DNA from: Methylotenera sp. RIFCSPLOWO2_02_FULL_45_14
GTDB lineage: Bacteria > Pseudomonadota > Gammaproteobacteria > Burkholderiales > Methylophilaceae
Length of the DNA stretch: 64,000 bases
Assembly (NCBI GenBank): GCA_001803395.1
Contig: MHBU01000027.1
Location: 1 to 64,000 of the forward strand
Direction: 5' to 3'
Position numbers and translations under genes: made by a program. This document shows positions 37,592 to 46,107 of this stretch, piece by piece. The notes beneath the pieces were generated by a model. It worked only from the letters and a program-made list of their open reading frames with translations, was not told where the DNA came from and ran no database searches. Positions within the stretch are counted from its first letter, which is position 1, and each line of letters begins with the position of its first letter.

Positions 37592-39139
37592 ATGCCTTAT
37601 TTTCTTACAAAAACGATTAAAAAAATAACGTCACTGACTGGAACTAATTTGCAGTGGCTGTTTGTAATATCCGCTGCCTTGCTGGCATGGCGCATAGCCT
37701 ATATCCAGCAGGGCTGGGTAAATGATGACTCTGTGCTCTATTTCGAAGTTGCCAGATTATTTTCTATAGGTGAATGGAAGCAAGGTTTCGCCTTATACAA
37801 TTGGCCGTTATACCCAGCCATCATTTCACTTCTGCATAAAACCACAGGGGGCGACTTTCAATTCATTGCACAAATTCTAAATGTCTTATTCTTTACACTC
37901 GCCACGTATAGCTTTACCCAAATCATAAGGTTAGCTGGCGGTAATAAGCTAACCATGTTCTGCGGCGTTCTGCTGTTATTCAGTACGCCATATATTGTGG
38001 GCAACGTACTAGGAATGCTGCTGCGTGACGAAGGTTTTTGGGCTTTTTTTCTGCTAAGCATTCAATACTTTATTCAATTTTACCGATCTGAAAAAATTAA
38101 CGATGCATTACTTTGGCAATTATCAGCCGTCATAGCCGTATTATTTAGAGTGGAAGCCATCACATTTTTGGCCTTATTGCCCTTGATTCTGCTTACAAAA
38201 AAAGATGCGCCTCACATTAAAAGTTGGGCTTACGCAAACTCCATAGGCTTGCTGACTGTCACTTTTATCGCATTTACGCTAATTCTTAATCCAACTTTAA
38301 CGCTTAAAAATTATGGGCGACTTAATGACATATTTACTGTATTGGCAAGCAGCTATACCAACATTACGCAAACTTTGGTTGCTAAAGCACAAATCATGAA
38401 TGAACAAATCCTCGGCGGATTTTTAGATAACTATGGAATGACTGGTATTGTGGTGACGCTGTTAACTATACTTATAGTTAAGTGTGTTTCTGCACCCGGT
38501 TGGATGGCCAGCCTCATATTAATTGGCAATTGGAAAAATAGTGTTAAACAGATATCACCTGACGCACTTAAAATATTTTACTGGGTCATGGCACTCGCAA
38601 CTCTGAATGCTGCCGTTATTTTAACCAGCACGTTTATCTTATCTGGACGCTACATCGTAAGCCTTGGTTTAATCATGCTTGTTTTAGCCTCATTCTGCCT
38701 CGCCAGTCTTTTCGATATGCCTAAAACCCGTTGGCGCAAACTGTTGCCAGTGCTTATCTTGACAATTTTAAGCCTTAGCCTGATTAACAATACTTTGGCT
38801 AAAAATAACGAATATAACTACGAACAGCATGCAGTAAACTGGATTAAAGCGCACAATCAGTCCAATGCCCCAGTATTCTATGTGAGTTCCAGCGCACGAT
38901 ATTACGCAGGGGAGCCCTATGCAGGCAGAGGTTATGATGAGTGGGATTACACCATCAATGCAATTTCTGATGGCTCAATCCAAAAATATCAATATCTGGC
39001 GATTAACATCAGAAATCATCAGCCAGAAAAAGAGCAGCAGCTTTTTAATGCGCTGACCAATTACCAGCGGGTAAAAGAAGTGATGGGGTTTAGGTCAAAG
39101 AAAAAAGTCATGATCTTTGTCAAAAAACAAAATTCATAA
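37592..39139 (+). CDS. Multi-membrane-spanning GT-C type glycosyltransferase (RgtA/PMT_2-like)
   Basis: A 515-residue inner-membrane protein with about ten to eleven hydrophobic segments and a short C-terminal soluble domain (about residues 415-515). The first loop contains WVNDDSVLYFEVARLF, whose acidic pair resembles the catalytic Asp of GT-C enzymes that use polyprenyl-phosphate sugars. The GMLLRDEGFWAFFLL segment recalls the second conserved loop. It is the last gene of the plus-strand arm and lies 24 bases after the acetyltransferase. It would glycosylate core or O-chain on the periplasmic face, possibly using the product of the DPM-like GT2 in the neighbouring operon. Family placement is by architecture. 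Confidence 0.65.
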   Translation: MPYFLTKTIKKITSLTGTNLQWLFVISAALLAWRIAYIQQGWVNDDSVLYFEVARLFSIGEWKQGFALYNWPLYPAIISLLHKTTGGDFQFIAQILNVLFFTLATYSFTQIIRLAGGNKLTMFCGVLLLFSTPYIVGNVLGMLLRDEGFWAFFLLSIQYFIQFYRSEKINDALLWQLSAVIAVLFRVEAITFLALLPLILLTKKDAPHIKSWAYANSIGLLTVTFIAFTLILNPTLTLKNYGRLNDIFTVLASSYTNITQTLVAKAQIMNEQILGGFLDNYGMTGIVVTLLTILIVKCVSAPGWMASLILIGNWKNSVKQISPDALKIFYWVMALATLNAAVILTSTFILSGRYIVSLGLIMLVLASFCLASLFDMPKTRWRKLLPVLILTILSLSLINNTLAKNNEYNYEQHAVNWIKAHNQSNAPVFYVSSSARYYAGEPYAGRGYDEWDYTINAISDGSIQKYQYLAINIRNHQPEKEQQLFNALTNYQRVKEVMGFRSKKKVMIFVKKQNS

Positions 39140-39168
39140 AAGCAACTAAATTCGTCCCGGTTAAATAA

Positions 39169-40077
39169 CTAGTTCTTTAACTGTTGAACCAACTCTTTGG
39201 CAGCAATAATCGTCGCCTTTTGCCTATTTTTCTTATCTTTTGATATTTCCGAATCTTTTTTACCAAACAAACTAGTAAGCCAGTTGAAAAATAGATATAT
39301 CGACGATTTGAAAATTTCACGCCTTGCTAAACTGAGAGCATCCCTTGCGTCAAAATGCTTTTTACAGAAAAGATAAAGCCCGCGTCTTTTTCTAAGCCAT
39401 TTATCTAGTGAGTCAGCTCCAATTTCACTGGCGCCAGAAACATGAGTGATTTTCACCGTTTCACAATAACCTATTTGGTAGCCATGCTGCCTTATCCTTA
39501 AGCAAATATCAGCATCTTCACCATATAAAAAATAATCAGGATCAAAACCTGCTATTTCATTATAGAGACTGCGCTTAATCAGCATGCATGCGCCTAATAT
39601 CCAAGCTATTTTCCCTGGTAAGCTTCTGAATGTACTCGTATATTTTAAGTTACGCGATGATGGATAACTAAATCGCGGTAATACATTTTTGCCTTTTCTT
39701 GGCTCCTGAACCACCGGACCTATCATGCCCATCTCCGGGTGGACATCCAAGAATTGGATGAGATGAAAAAATCCTAACGGTTCTGGTATAACCGTATCAG
39801 GATTCAGCAGCATTAAATACTCACCAGTTGCTTTACTTGCGGCCAGATTATTTGCCCGCCCGAATCCTAGATTTTCTTTGCTTTCAATTAAAACAATTTC
39901 ATCACCGAATTCCAAGCGCAGATGCTCTACGCTGTTATCTCTACTGGCATTGTCTATAACAATGATTTCAAGAGTTATATTTTTCTGTTTCTGCAAAGAA
40001 CGAATACACTCTATGGCATAAGCACCAGAATTATAATTAACGATAATAACGGATAACGACTTTGTATCTTGGTTCAT
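39169..40077 (-). CDS. Glycosyltransferase family 2 (rhamnosyltransferase/WbbL-like)
   Basis: A 302-residue GT-A enzyme. It starts LSVIIVNYNSGAYAIECIRSL, with the nucleotide contact IIVIDNASRDNSVEHL, ENLGFGRANNLA, and a metal-binding loop MLLNPDTVIP (a DxD variant). The segment WILGACMLIKRSLYNEIAGFDPDYFLYGEDADICLRIRQHGY is characteristic of WbbL/RfbF-type rhamnosyltransferases. The C-terminal 60 residues are basic and probably associate with the membrane. It is the last gene of the minus-strand operon. The transferred sugar is not determined. Confidence 0.82.
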   Translation of the reverse strand: MNQDTKSLSVIIVNYNSGAYAIECIRSLQKQKNITLEIIVIDNASRDNSVEHLRLEFGDEIVLIESKENLGFGRANNLAASKATGEYLMLLNPDTVIPEPLGFFHLIQFLDVHPEMGMIGPVVQEPRKGKNVLPRFSYPSSRNLKYTSTFRSLPGKIAWILGACMLIKRSLYNEIAGFDPDYFLYGEDADICLRIRQHGYQIGYCETVKITHVSGASEIGADSLDKWLRKRRGLYLFCKKHFDARDALSLARREIFKSSIYLFFNWLTSLFGKKDSEISKDKKNRQKATIIAAKELVQQLKN

Positions 40078-40109
40078 ATTATTCTGTGCAATGAAGATTT
40101 AAGACACTC

Positions 40110-40856
40110 TTATAGTAAACGCTGAGTAATTGCTGTCTCAGCCAAAGCAACATCATGCAAAGTATCCACGGCTATTGACATTGTAGATAAAGAAATCATT
40201 CTCACCTCCCAGCCCATCTCAAGAAACCTCAGAATTTCAATATCCTCAATCTCTTCCAGCTGAGTTTTAGAAGTTCTGTTAGCGAACGATTCCAGAGCCT
40301 TTTTGGGAAAGGCATAAACGCAAACTTGCCGCCAAGCCTGAATAAATTCATGTGACTTTGTAGTGGGGATTGCTGCACGTGACATATATAAAAGTCGCTT
40401 ATCTTCACGCATAACAACTTTAGGAATTGTCGTGCTGCGATACTGCTCTTCACTCTCTATTACACAATATCCGTTCAGTACATCATTGGGATGCTCACTC
40501 GCCGAGGATACCATAGCGCGTAAATCATCGGGGTCGAATAACGGTTCATCGCCCTGCACATTGATATAGATATCCGCAGGTATGGATTTTGCCGCCTCGG
40601 CAATACGATCAGTACCAGTTAAGCAATCACTGGATGTCATGACGACTTGTATGCCATATTGCTCACAAACATTCTTTATGCGCAAATTATCGGTTGCAAC
40701 GTAAATCTGCTTAGGATTAATTGCTTTTGCACATTGCTGGTAAGTACGCACTATCATTGGCAGGCCGCATAATTCAATTAAAGGCTTACCTGGCAAGCGT
40801 GATGATTCGTAGCGCGCAGGAATAACTACGATGACTTCAAGACTGGAATTTTCCAT
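40110..40856 (-). CDS. KdsB-like CMP-sugar acid synthetase (divergent)
   Basis: A 248-residue cytidylyltransferase, the length of E. coli KdsB, which activates Kdo with CTP. Conserved: VVIPARYESSRLPGKPLIEL, GLPMIVRTYQQC, INVQGDEPLF and VDTLHDVALAE. Differences from housekeeping KdsB: the usual His-x-SGT-x-R segment is MTSSDCLTGTDRIAE, and the HIGIYAYR segment around the Kdo site is RQVCVYAFP. It starts five bases after an aldolase-fusion gene. This suggests a paralogue for another 2-keto-3-deoxy sugar acid; a KpsU-like capsule role is the alternative. The genome should also have a standard kdsB elsewhere, which cannot be seen here. Confidence 0.8.
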   Translation of the reverse strand: MENSSLEVIVVIPARYESSRLPGKPLIELCGLPMIVRTYQQCAKAINPKQIYVATDNLRIKNVCEQYGIQVVMTSSDCLTGTDRIAEAAKSIPADIYINVQGDEPLFDPDDLRAMVSSASEHPNDVLNGYCVIESEEQYRSTTIPKVVMREDKRLLYMSRAAIPTTKSHEFIQAWRQVCVYAFPKKALESFANRTSKTQLEEIEDIEILRFLEMGWEVRMISLSTMSIAVDTLHDVALAETAITQRLL

Positions 40857-40861
40857 TATTT

Positions 40862-42475
40862 TTATAGTGCGTAAATAGATTCTGTGTTGATTGAGTAGCG
40901 GGTTGGTGTAATGGACAGCACTGGCAGGCTTCCTACTGTATGCTGATATTTTACGAGCAAATCCTCCATTTCAGATTGCCTTGGATCATCCGCGCTGAAT
41001 CCATCCAGGCCTGCCAACAGGATTCGCTTGGCTTTTCCACTGGTAGCTATCGCCAATGCATAAGCGGTCACGATTGAGGTCGGTAAAACACAAAAGTACT
41101 CGCCAAACTCGAAAGTATGAGGCTGAACTGATAAACCAAAATCACATAATGCTCTACCGTTTAAACGCTCGATAATTTGTTCCGGCAACATGGAAACTGG
41201 TGTAATGAGTGGCTGTGACAAATCAGCGTATTTTTCACAATCTGCCATCATCCGGATAGGATGACATGCCACTCTGTAATGAATCAGCTCCGGATTGATC
41301 TGTTCACTTGTATTTAATGCAATGACTAAAGGCTGCGCACGACGCACATAATCTTCAATCGCATCCAGATGCTCATTTACACTGGCTCCCGCACCAACAA
41401 TAAGCACTTCACGATCTGCAAAAACGCTTTGTGGATTCCAGGTACCTTGAGGATTGCCGTGGTAGAAATGTCGGGCACCATCAAGGGTATGCAAATTAAA
41501 TTTTTTAGCACCGGCATCACGTAAATAATCAATCGCAATCAGAATATCCTCTTCGCGATAGCGACTATCAGTGAGCATTTCCTGAACATAACTGGGATGA
41601 ATACCGTACTTGCCAGCTAGAAAATAATATGGATTGGTCCCCCAGCCATATTGTTGCTTTAAAGGTAGGAAATGATTGTTAATTAACGCGAAAATGGTAG
41701 TCAACTGACTGATAGGAACACGTGTTTCTGCCAACTCTATCAGCAAAAGCTCAGTTTTTACATTACCTGGCCCGCGCCCCATCCCTGTCACTGTACTATC
41801 CAGCCATGAGGCTCCGCTCTCCACCGCCTGCATCGTGTTGCTCAGTGCCAGGCCCATGCTATCGTGAGCGTGAATACCAATGGCGCCATGCCAGTGAAGC
41901 TTAAGTGCCTGCACTATATCAGCAGTACATTCTGTATTAAGGCTGCCCATACTATCCGCAAAGTACAACACATCTATGTCAGCCGCTGCCACTTGTGCAG
42001 ATAATTGTCTAATTTCATCTGGTGAACGGTCAGCGATCTGCATAATGTTAACACCGACTAAATAACCTTGCAGCTTCAGCCAATTTGCGGCTATTAACGC
42101 AGTTTTTAACTCATCAACGTGCGCGGCAATACGCACCAGGCTCACCTTTGACTGTGAAGCAGGTGAAAACAGTTTTTTTAGCGCATCCTTAACCAGCTGC
42201 TGTTCCTGGTTAAGCTCACTACAATTCACCATGACCCCGATCTTAAGTCCATTAGGTATGGTTAGTGTGTTCAGAAAATGGTCTGTGGTATAGGCAAAAG
42301 CGCCTTTAAAGCCATGAGAATCTAATGACCTGAACCCAAGCTCAACATAATCTATTGAGGCTGACTGCATGGCTAACAAGTAGTCCGTCACCAGTTTTGG
42401 ACTATAGCACCACTGGTTGTAGTACCCACCATCCCTCAAGGTGCAATCCAGCAAAGTAATTTTTTGATTAGCCAT
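40862..42475 (-). CDS. HMGL-type aldolase fused to a MptE (DUF115)/GT42-like domain
   Basis: A 537-residue fusion. Residues 1 to about 300 are a TIM-barrel HMG-CoA lyase/DmpG-type aldolase: LLDCTLRDGGYYNQW (active Arg-Asp), YFADSMGSLN, the metal ligands in GIHAHDSMGLAL, and STVTGMGRGPGNV. Such enzymes make or break 4-hydroxy-2-keto acids. Residues about 310-537 open with REVLIVGAGASVNEHLDAIEDYV and include RILLAGLDGFSADD, resembling the Rossmann-like fold of DUF115/MptE and of CMP-sialic acid transferases (GT42). It is five bases from both neighbours: the KdsB-like gene after it and the TagB-like gene before it. The C-terminal assignment is from pattern only. No characterised homologue is recalled. 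Confidence 0.72.
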   Translation of the reverse strand: MANQKITLLDCTLRDGGYYNQWCYSPKLVTDYLLAMQSASIDYVELGFRSLDSHGFKGAFAYTTDHFLNTLTIPNGLKIGVMVNCSELNQEQQLVKDALKKLFSPASQSKVSLVRIAAHVDELKTALIAANWLKLQGYLVGVNIMQIADRSPDEIRQLSAQVAAADIDVLYFADSMGSLNTECTADIVQALKLHWHGAIGIHAHDSMGLALSNTMQAVESGASWLDSTVTGMGRGPGNVKTELLLIELAETRVPISQLTTIFALINNHFLPLKQQYGWGTNPYYFLAGKYGIHPSYVQEMLTDSRYREEDILIAIDYLRDAGAKKFNLHTLDGARHFYHGNPQGTWNPQSVFADREVLIVGAGASVNEHLDAIEDYVRRAQPLVIALNTSEQINPELIHYRVACHPIRMMADCEKYADLSQPLITPVSMLPEQIIERLNGRALCDFGLSVQPHTFEFGEYFCVLPTSIVTAYALAIATSGKAKRILLAGLDGFSADDPRQSEMEDLLVKYQHTVGSLPVLSITPTRYSINTESIYAL

Positions 42476-42480
42476 TTAAA

Positions 42481-43608
42481 TTATTCAGTTTTTTTCCAAG
42501 CATATTGTCGCATAGATTCAACAAGGTTTTGCTGAGCTTCATGACTCCGCGCGCCAAATGCATAACTAAAATAACGTCGTCGCTCATCGGCATATCGGCC
42601 TTTACTTTCTAAAGCATCCTGAACCAAAATGTCCATTTTTTCAGTTTGTGGAGTTAAAATTTTTCCACAATCGTATAAGCTTGTAACTGATTCAATTTGA
42701 TCATCATCAGCACCCTGCCTGCGCATCATCTGCCCCGCTACCGTTCGTGAAAAACGCTCTGTTTCCACAAACATCTGCGGCAAATCGTAATATAAAGACT
42801 CTTCTGCTGGCGATGTGCCGTCAGAAATAACCAGATCCGCATTGGCATATAAAAGCGAAAGTTTTTGTGCAGTCAAATCCAGATAGGCTGAACCACGTGC
42901 CTTAACAATTCTTGCTAACCACATAAAAGCAAATCGATCTTTTAGACGAAATGTAACTGACTGACTGGGATGTGGTCGCAAGATCAAGTTATAGTCGGCT
43001 GGAATCTCATTTAAAAGCTTCTCTGCCATTAATTCCCAGGAGCCAAAAGGTGGCCCCCAAGGAAGGTAAAGTAAAGTTTTTTTAGCTGGGTCCAATCCTA
43101 GATTGGTCAAAAATGTTTGCCTTGATTGCTCATCCTTGATCGGATATTCCAAAAAAGGCATATATCCACAAAGCATCGCCTTATTTGCCAAACCTGCTTT
43201 TTCTACTACCTGCATCATGCGCGGCCCAATAACGCACAAGCGATCAAAGTGCGCCATTGCCTGCACCTCTTTTACCGTCAGGTATGCAAAAGTGCCATGA
43301 AACACCATATATTTTTTGGCACTATAGGCCTGTAGCGCACCTTTATAGAGAGCGCCTGTTACTATTAAGTCTGATGCTTTTAATAACCGCTGCCCTGCAG
43401 AAAATTTTCCAAACAGCTTATTATCTCTTACCACGCTGACGTCCGGATAAACACGTCTGATTGCGCGTGCAGTTGAAGCACGGGTAGTCACAAAATTTCC
43501 ACCTAACGCTCGATATAACGGCATTAGTGTGGGGACTGCCTGATACATTCTTGTATAGTAAGTGATGGTCAATTGTTGTCTTTCATATTCACGATATGCT
43601 GCTGGCAT
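42481..43608 (-). CDS. TagB/TagF (CDP-glycerol glycerophosphotransferase)-like protein
   Basis: A 375-residue GT-B-like protein. The C-terminal donor half contains LLYLPWGPPFGSWE, YNLILRPHPSQS and ADLVISDGTSPAEESLYYDLPQMFVET, which match the polyol-phosphate/TagB-type pattern (RPHP and S-D-x-S/T). The N-terminal half has YMVFHGTFAYLTVKEVQ. Related proteins move glycerol- or ribitol-phosphate or act in capsule assembly in Gram-negatives. No CDP-glycerol synthesis gene lies nearby, so the substrate is open. It is six bases ahead of the aldolase fusion gene, and about 55 bases after the frameshifted GT2. Confidence 0.68.
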   Translation of the reverse strand: MPAAYREYERQQLTITYYTRMYQAVPTLMPLYRALGGNFVTTRASTARAIRRVYPDVSVVRDNKLFGKFSAGQRLLKASDLIVTGALYKGALQAYSAKKYMVFHGTFAYLTVKEVQAMAHFDRLCVIGPRMMQVVEKAGLANKAMLCGYMPFLEYPIKDEQSRQTFLTNLGLDPAKKTLLYLPWGPPFGSWELMAEKLLNEIPADYNLILRPHPSQSVTFRLKDRFAFMWLARIVKARGSAYLDLTAQKLSLLYANADLVISDGTSPAEESLYYDLPQMFVETERFSRTVAGQMMRRQGADDDQIESVTSLYDCGKILTPQTEKMDILVQDALESKGRYADERRRYFSYAFGARSHEAQQNLVESMRQYAWKKTE

Positions 43609-43662
43609 TTAACAGTCAGAATTCTCACATTCACTACTGTCTCAAAGTGTACTTGAGCAGTT

Positions 43663-44441
43663 TTAAACGTTTTTCCATTTAATACAATTATTTATAAAAA
43701 CTTGTATACCAATCCGTGAATCTGTAGCCGTTGGTATCTTAGCGCGCCTCTGCAACCAGGCCACACCAAATAAATTCACAATCCCCACCATCAGCCTATC
43801 AAGCGTCCCATAATTAGACTTTCCATATTCGCGATTGCGATGACCAACAGGAACCGAAACAACTTTGCCACCACGACGTTTGATCAAGGCCGACAAAAAT
43901 CGGTGCATATGGTCGAAATAGGGTAAATCTAAAAACACTGCGCGGGAAAACAGCTTTAATCCGCAACCCGTATCAGGGGTATCATCTTTCAGCATGCTTG
44001 AGCGAACCGTGTTCGCAATTACTGAAGAGATGCGTTTAATCCACGTGTCACGGCGACTCTGCCGCCTATTGCCTCCAACAAGTTTACGCCTTGCGTCAAA
44101 GCCGCTAATAGCTTAGGAATATCCGCTGGATTGTTTTGCCCATCACCATCCAAAGTTGCAATCCAGTCATATCTGGCAAACTTCACACCTGTTCGGACTG
44201 CCGTGCTTTGCCCACAGCTCTTTGCATAACGAACGATTCTCAATTGTGAATACTGGCTTTGTAATGACCTGAGTTTCGCATACGTAGCATCTGTGCTGCC
44301 ATCATCTACATAAATAATCTCGTGTTGAATTACCAATTGCAATGCTGCGTTAATTTCAGAAATCAGGCTTTCAACATTATCTTGTTCATTACGTACGGGA
44401 ACGACGACTGATAACTGCTGAGGTTGCGACAAATTAGACAT
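43663..44441 (-). pseudogene. Frameshifted GT2 (dolichyl-phosphate mannosyltransferase/ArnC-like)
   Basis: Two adjacent ORFs (44019-44441 and 43663-43995) are halves of one gene of about 259 codons. The first begins LSVVVPVRNEQDNVESL with HEIIYVDDGSTDATY and WIATLDGDGQNNPADIPKLLAAL. After that the frame moves to VNLLEAIGG and ends. In another frame the same bases read RKLVGGNRRQSRRDTWIKR, which runs without a stop into LKDDTPDTGCGLKLFSR and GKSNYGTLDRL. A one-base frameshift therefore lies near 44085-44110. No known slippery site is present there. It may be an inactivating mutation or a sequence error. Intact relatives charge polyprenyl phosphate with a sugar. Confidence 0.85.
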
Positions 44442-44483
44442 TATTCCATTTTCAAAATCAATAAATTAATCAGTAGGATTCTG

Positions 44484-45143
44484 TTAGCATAGTTGCTTAA
44501 TTGTATCGAACACAACAATATTATTGTCCGTACAATACGTTTCCCAATTATGCACTTCCGTCCAACCGCTCAAAAATACGAAATCCAAATTTGCACGTTT
44601 CGCCGCTTCAAAATCATATTTGCTATCGCCAATAAATAGTGCTGGTAATTTCAAGTTACCATTAGCTTTTTCACGTGCCAAAACTGTGTCTTTATTGTCT
44701 GGGCTGCCAAAAATTCCACCATCAAAAAAATGTGCCAAGTTGCGCTTAGCAAATAAGCTGCGCAATTCTTGCTGATCGCCTCCCGACACTATCATCCAAT
44801 TGGCATGCGGAGTTGCATCACGCAGCTCTAACAAACATTCTGCAATATCACACTCCATTAAACTCACTTCCAACTCACGTGCAAATCCATCTAAAAGGGC
44901 TTGAATGGCATCATCAGTCACAGGTTGATGAAGGATTTCATGCAGGTAGTAATCAAATTTATGATAGCGCGACACGCCCCCCAGCTTAACGTGATAATCC
45001 ACCAATGCCTGTGCTTGCTCATCGGTGGCTCCTAGGTTTTTAGCGGTGCGAAAGTAAGCTTCCGTTTTTACAATATTGGAATCAAGTACCACTCCATCAC
45101 AATCAAATACGATTGATTTATATTTTTTTAATGCTGTTTGCAA
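44484..45143 (-). CDS. HAD-superfamily phosphatase (Gph-like)
   Basis: A 219-residue haloacid dehalogenase hydrolase. Motif I is IVFDCDGVVLDSN, motif II MIVSGGD, motif III the Lys of NKDTVLAREK, and motif IV FIGDSKYDFEAAKRANLDFVFL. The cap (about residues 20-95) is alpha-helical, as in phosphoglycolate-phosphatase relatives. The start is a TTG with AGGA eight bases upstream. It is the first gene of the six-gene minus operon, so it may remove a phosphate from the sugar acid made by the aldolase, the role KdsC plays in Kdo synthesis; that is inference. Substrate cannot be read from sequence. Confidence 0.82.
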   Translation of the reverse strand: MQTALKKYKSIVFDCDGVVLDSNIVKTEAYFRTAKNLGATDEQAQALVDYHVKLGGVSRYHKFDYYLHEILHQPVTDDAIQALLDGFARELEVSLMECDIAECLLELRDATPHANWMIVSGGDQQELRSLFAKRNLAHFFDGGIFGSPDNKDTVLAREKANGNLKLPALFIGDSKYDFEAAKRANLDFVFLSGWTEVHNWETYCTDNNIVVFDTIKQLC

Positions 45144-45165
45144 ATCTAATTCCTAACCAAAACCA

Positions 45166-45210
45166 ACAAAAAAGGCTTTGCCTCTAGAAAAGTCTAGTCA
45201 GCAAAGCCTT
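45166..45210 (-). terminator. Terminator after eda
   Basis: AAGGCTTTGC and GCAAAGCCTT form a perfect 10-base stem, with an extra CTAGA/TCTAG pairing inside the loop. Six T follow on the minus strand. It lies about 32 bases after the eda stop and about 22 bases ahead of the HAD gene start. Confidence 0.88.
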
Positions 45211-45241
45211 ATTATAACGTGTACTTAAATAAACTAGTTGC

Positions 45242-45868
45242 TTAGGCTGATTTAATAGCACTCGCTTCTTTAGCTAGTTTAGTGATATGTGCCCAATCTT
45301 TTCGCACAACAGCATCAGCTGGGGTTAACCAAGTGCCACCACACACAATCACATTAGGCAAAGCTAAAAATTGTGGTGCAGAATCAACAGTTACGCCGCC
45401 TGTAGGGCAGAATTTCACGTCACCAAATGGCCCTGAAAAACCTTTAAGTAAGTTAATGCCGCCTACTGCCACCGCTGGGAATAGTTTTAAGAAGTAATAA
45501 TCATCAGCATTCGCCATCATAATTTCAGAGCCAGTAGAAACACCTGGTAATAATGGCAAACCAATTTTGCGTGCAAATTGACCTAGCTCGCTGGTATAAC
45601 CAGGGCTTACGGCAAATTTACAGCCTGCATCAAGTGAAGCTTGCGCATCTTTAAGGTTACGTACCGTACCTGAACCCAAAATTGCGTCAGGCACATGCTT
45701 GGCAATAGCTTCCATGCCAGCTAGTGCGCATGATGTACGTAGCGTTACTTCCAGCACTCTAATACCGCCTTCGAGTAGCGCTTCAGCCATAGGCACGGCA
45801 TCCTCTACTCTGTTGATAACGATAACTGGAATCACTGGGCCGTAATTGGCTAAATCTAATGTGTTCAT
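45242..45868 (-). CDS. eda: 2-dehydro-3-deoxy-phosphogluconate (KDPG) aldolase
   Basis: Class I aldolase of 208 residues splitting KDPG to pyruvate and glyceraldehyde-3-phosphate. Visible: VIPVIVINRVEDAVPMAEALLEGGIRVLEVTLRT with the catalytic Glu, ILGSGTVRNLKDAQ, VSPGYTSEL and the Schiff-base Lys in YFLKLFPAVAVGG, then CPTGGV. It follows edd on the same strand across a 239-base gap. In Methylophilaceae this pair serves the KDPG branch of the ribulose monophosphate cycle; that setting is inferred. Confidence 0.96.
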   Translation of the reverse strand: MNTLDLANYGPVIPVIVINRVEDAVPMAEALLEGGIRVLEVTLRTSCALAGMEAIAKHVPDAILGSGTVRNLKDAQASLDAGCKFAVSPGYTSELGQFARKIGLPLLPGVSTGSEIMMANADDYYFLKLFPAVAVGGINLLKGFSGPFGDVKFCPTGGVTVDSAPQFLALPNVIVCGGTWLTPADAVVRKDWAHITKLAKEASAIKSA

Positions 45869-45909
45869 TTTTCTACCTATGATGTTAATTTATTTTTTTA
45901 CTGGATTCT

Positions 45910-45950
45910 CACCATCCTTCGACAAGCTCAGGGAACGGCGGGAATGACAT
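45910..45950. repeat. Dispersed intergenic repeat remnant in the eda-edd gap
   Basis: CCATCCTTCGACAAGCTCAG followed by GGAACGGCGGGAATGACA resembles a short repeat seen widely in proteobacterial intergenic regions, and partly matches the bases around 591-610 of this window. The rest of the 239-base gap shows no gene or clear hairpin. Confidence 0.4.
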
Positions 45951-46107
45951 ATTTTAAAGTTTAAGCAAAGCTACTAGCCGTTTCAAAACTAATTTAGACA
46001 AGACCCTCTAAATTAAGCATAGTACAAGCGCAGACACTACAATTAGTAGTGGCTACGCGAAAGTAACGTCGCATTCTGAATTTTTCATACCGTATATTTT
46101 CAAATAG

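Noticed and set aside
44085-44110. CTTTGAC at the GT2 frameshift, the same heptamer as in RF2
   Set aside because: In the upstream frame it is read GCT-TTG-ACG, with no CTT codon or stop at the P/A sites, and there is no SD-like stimulator. Programmed frameshifting is not supported.
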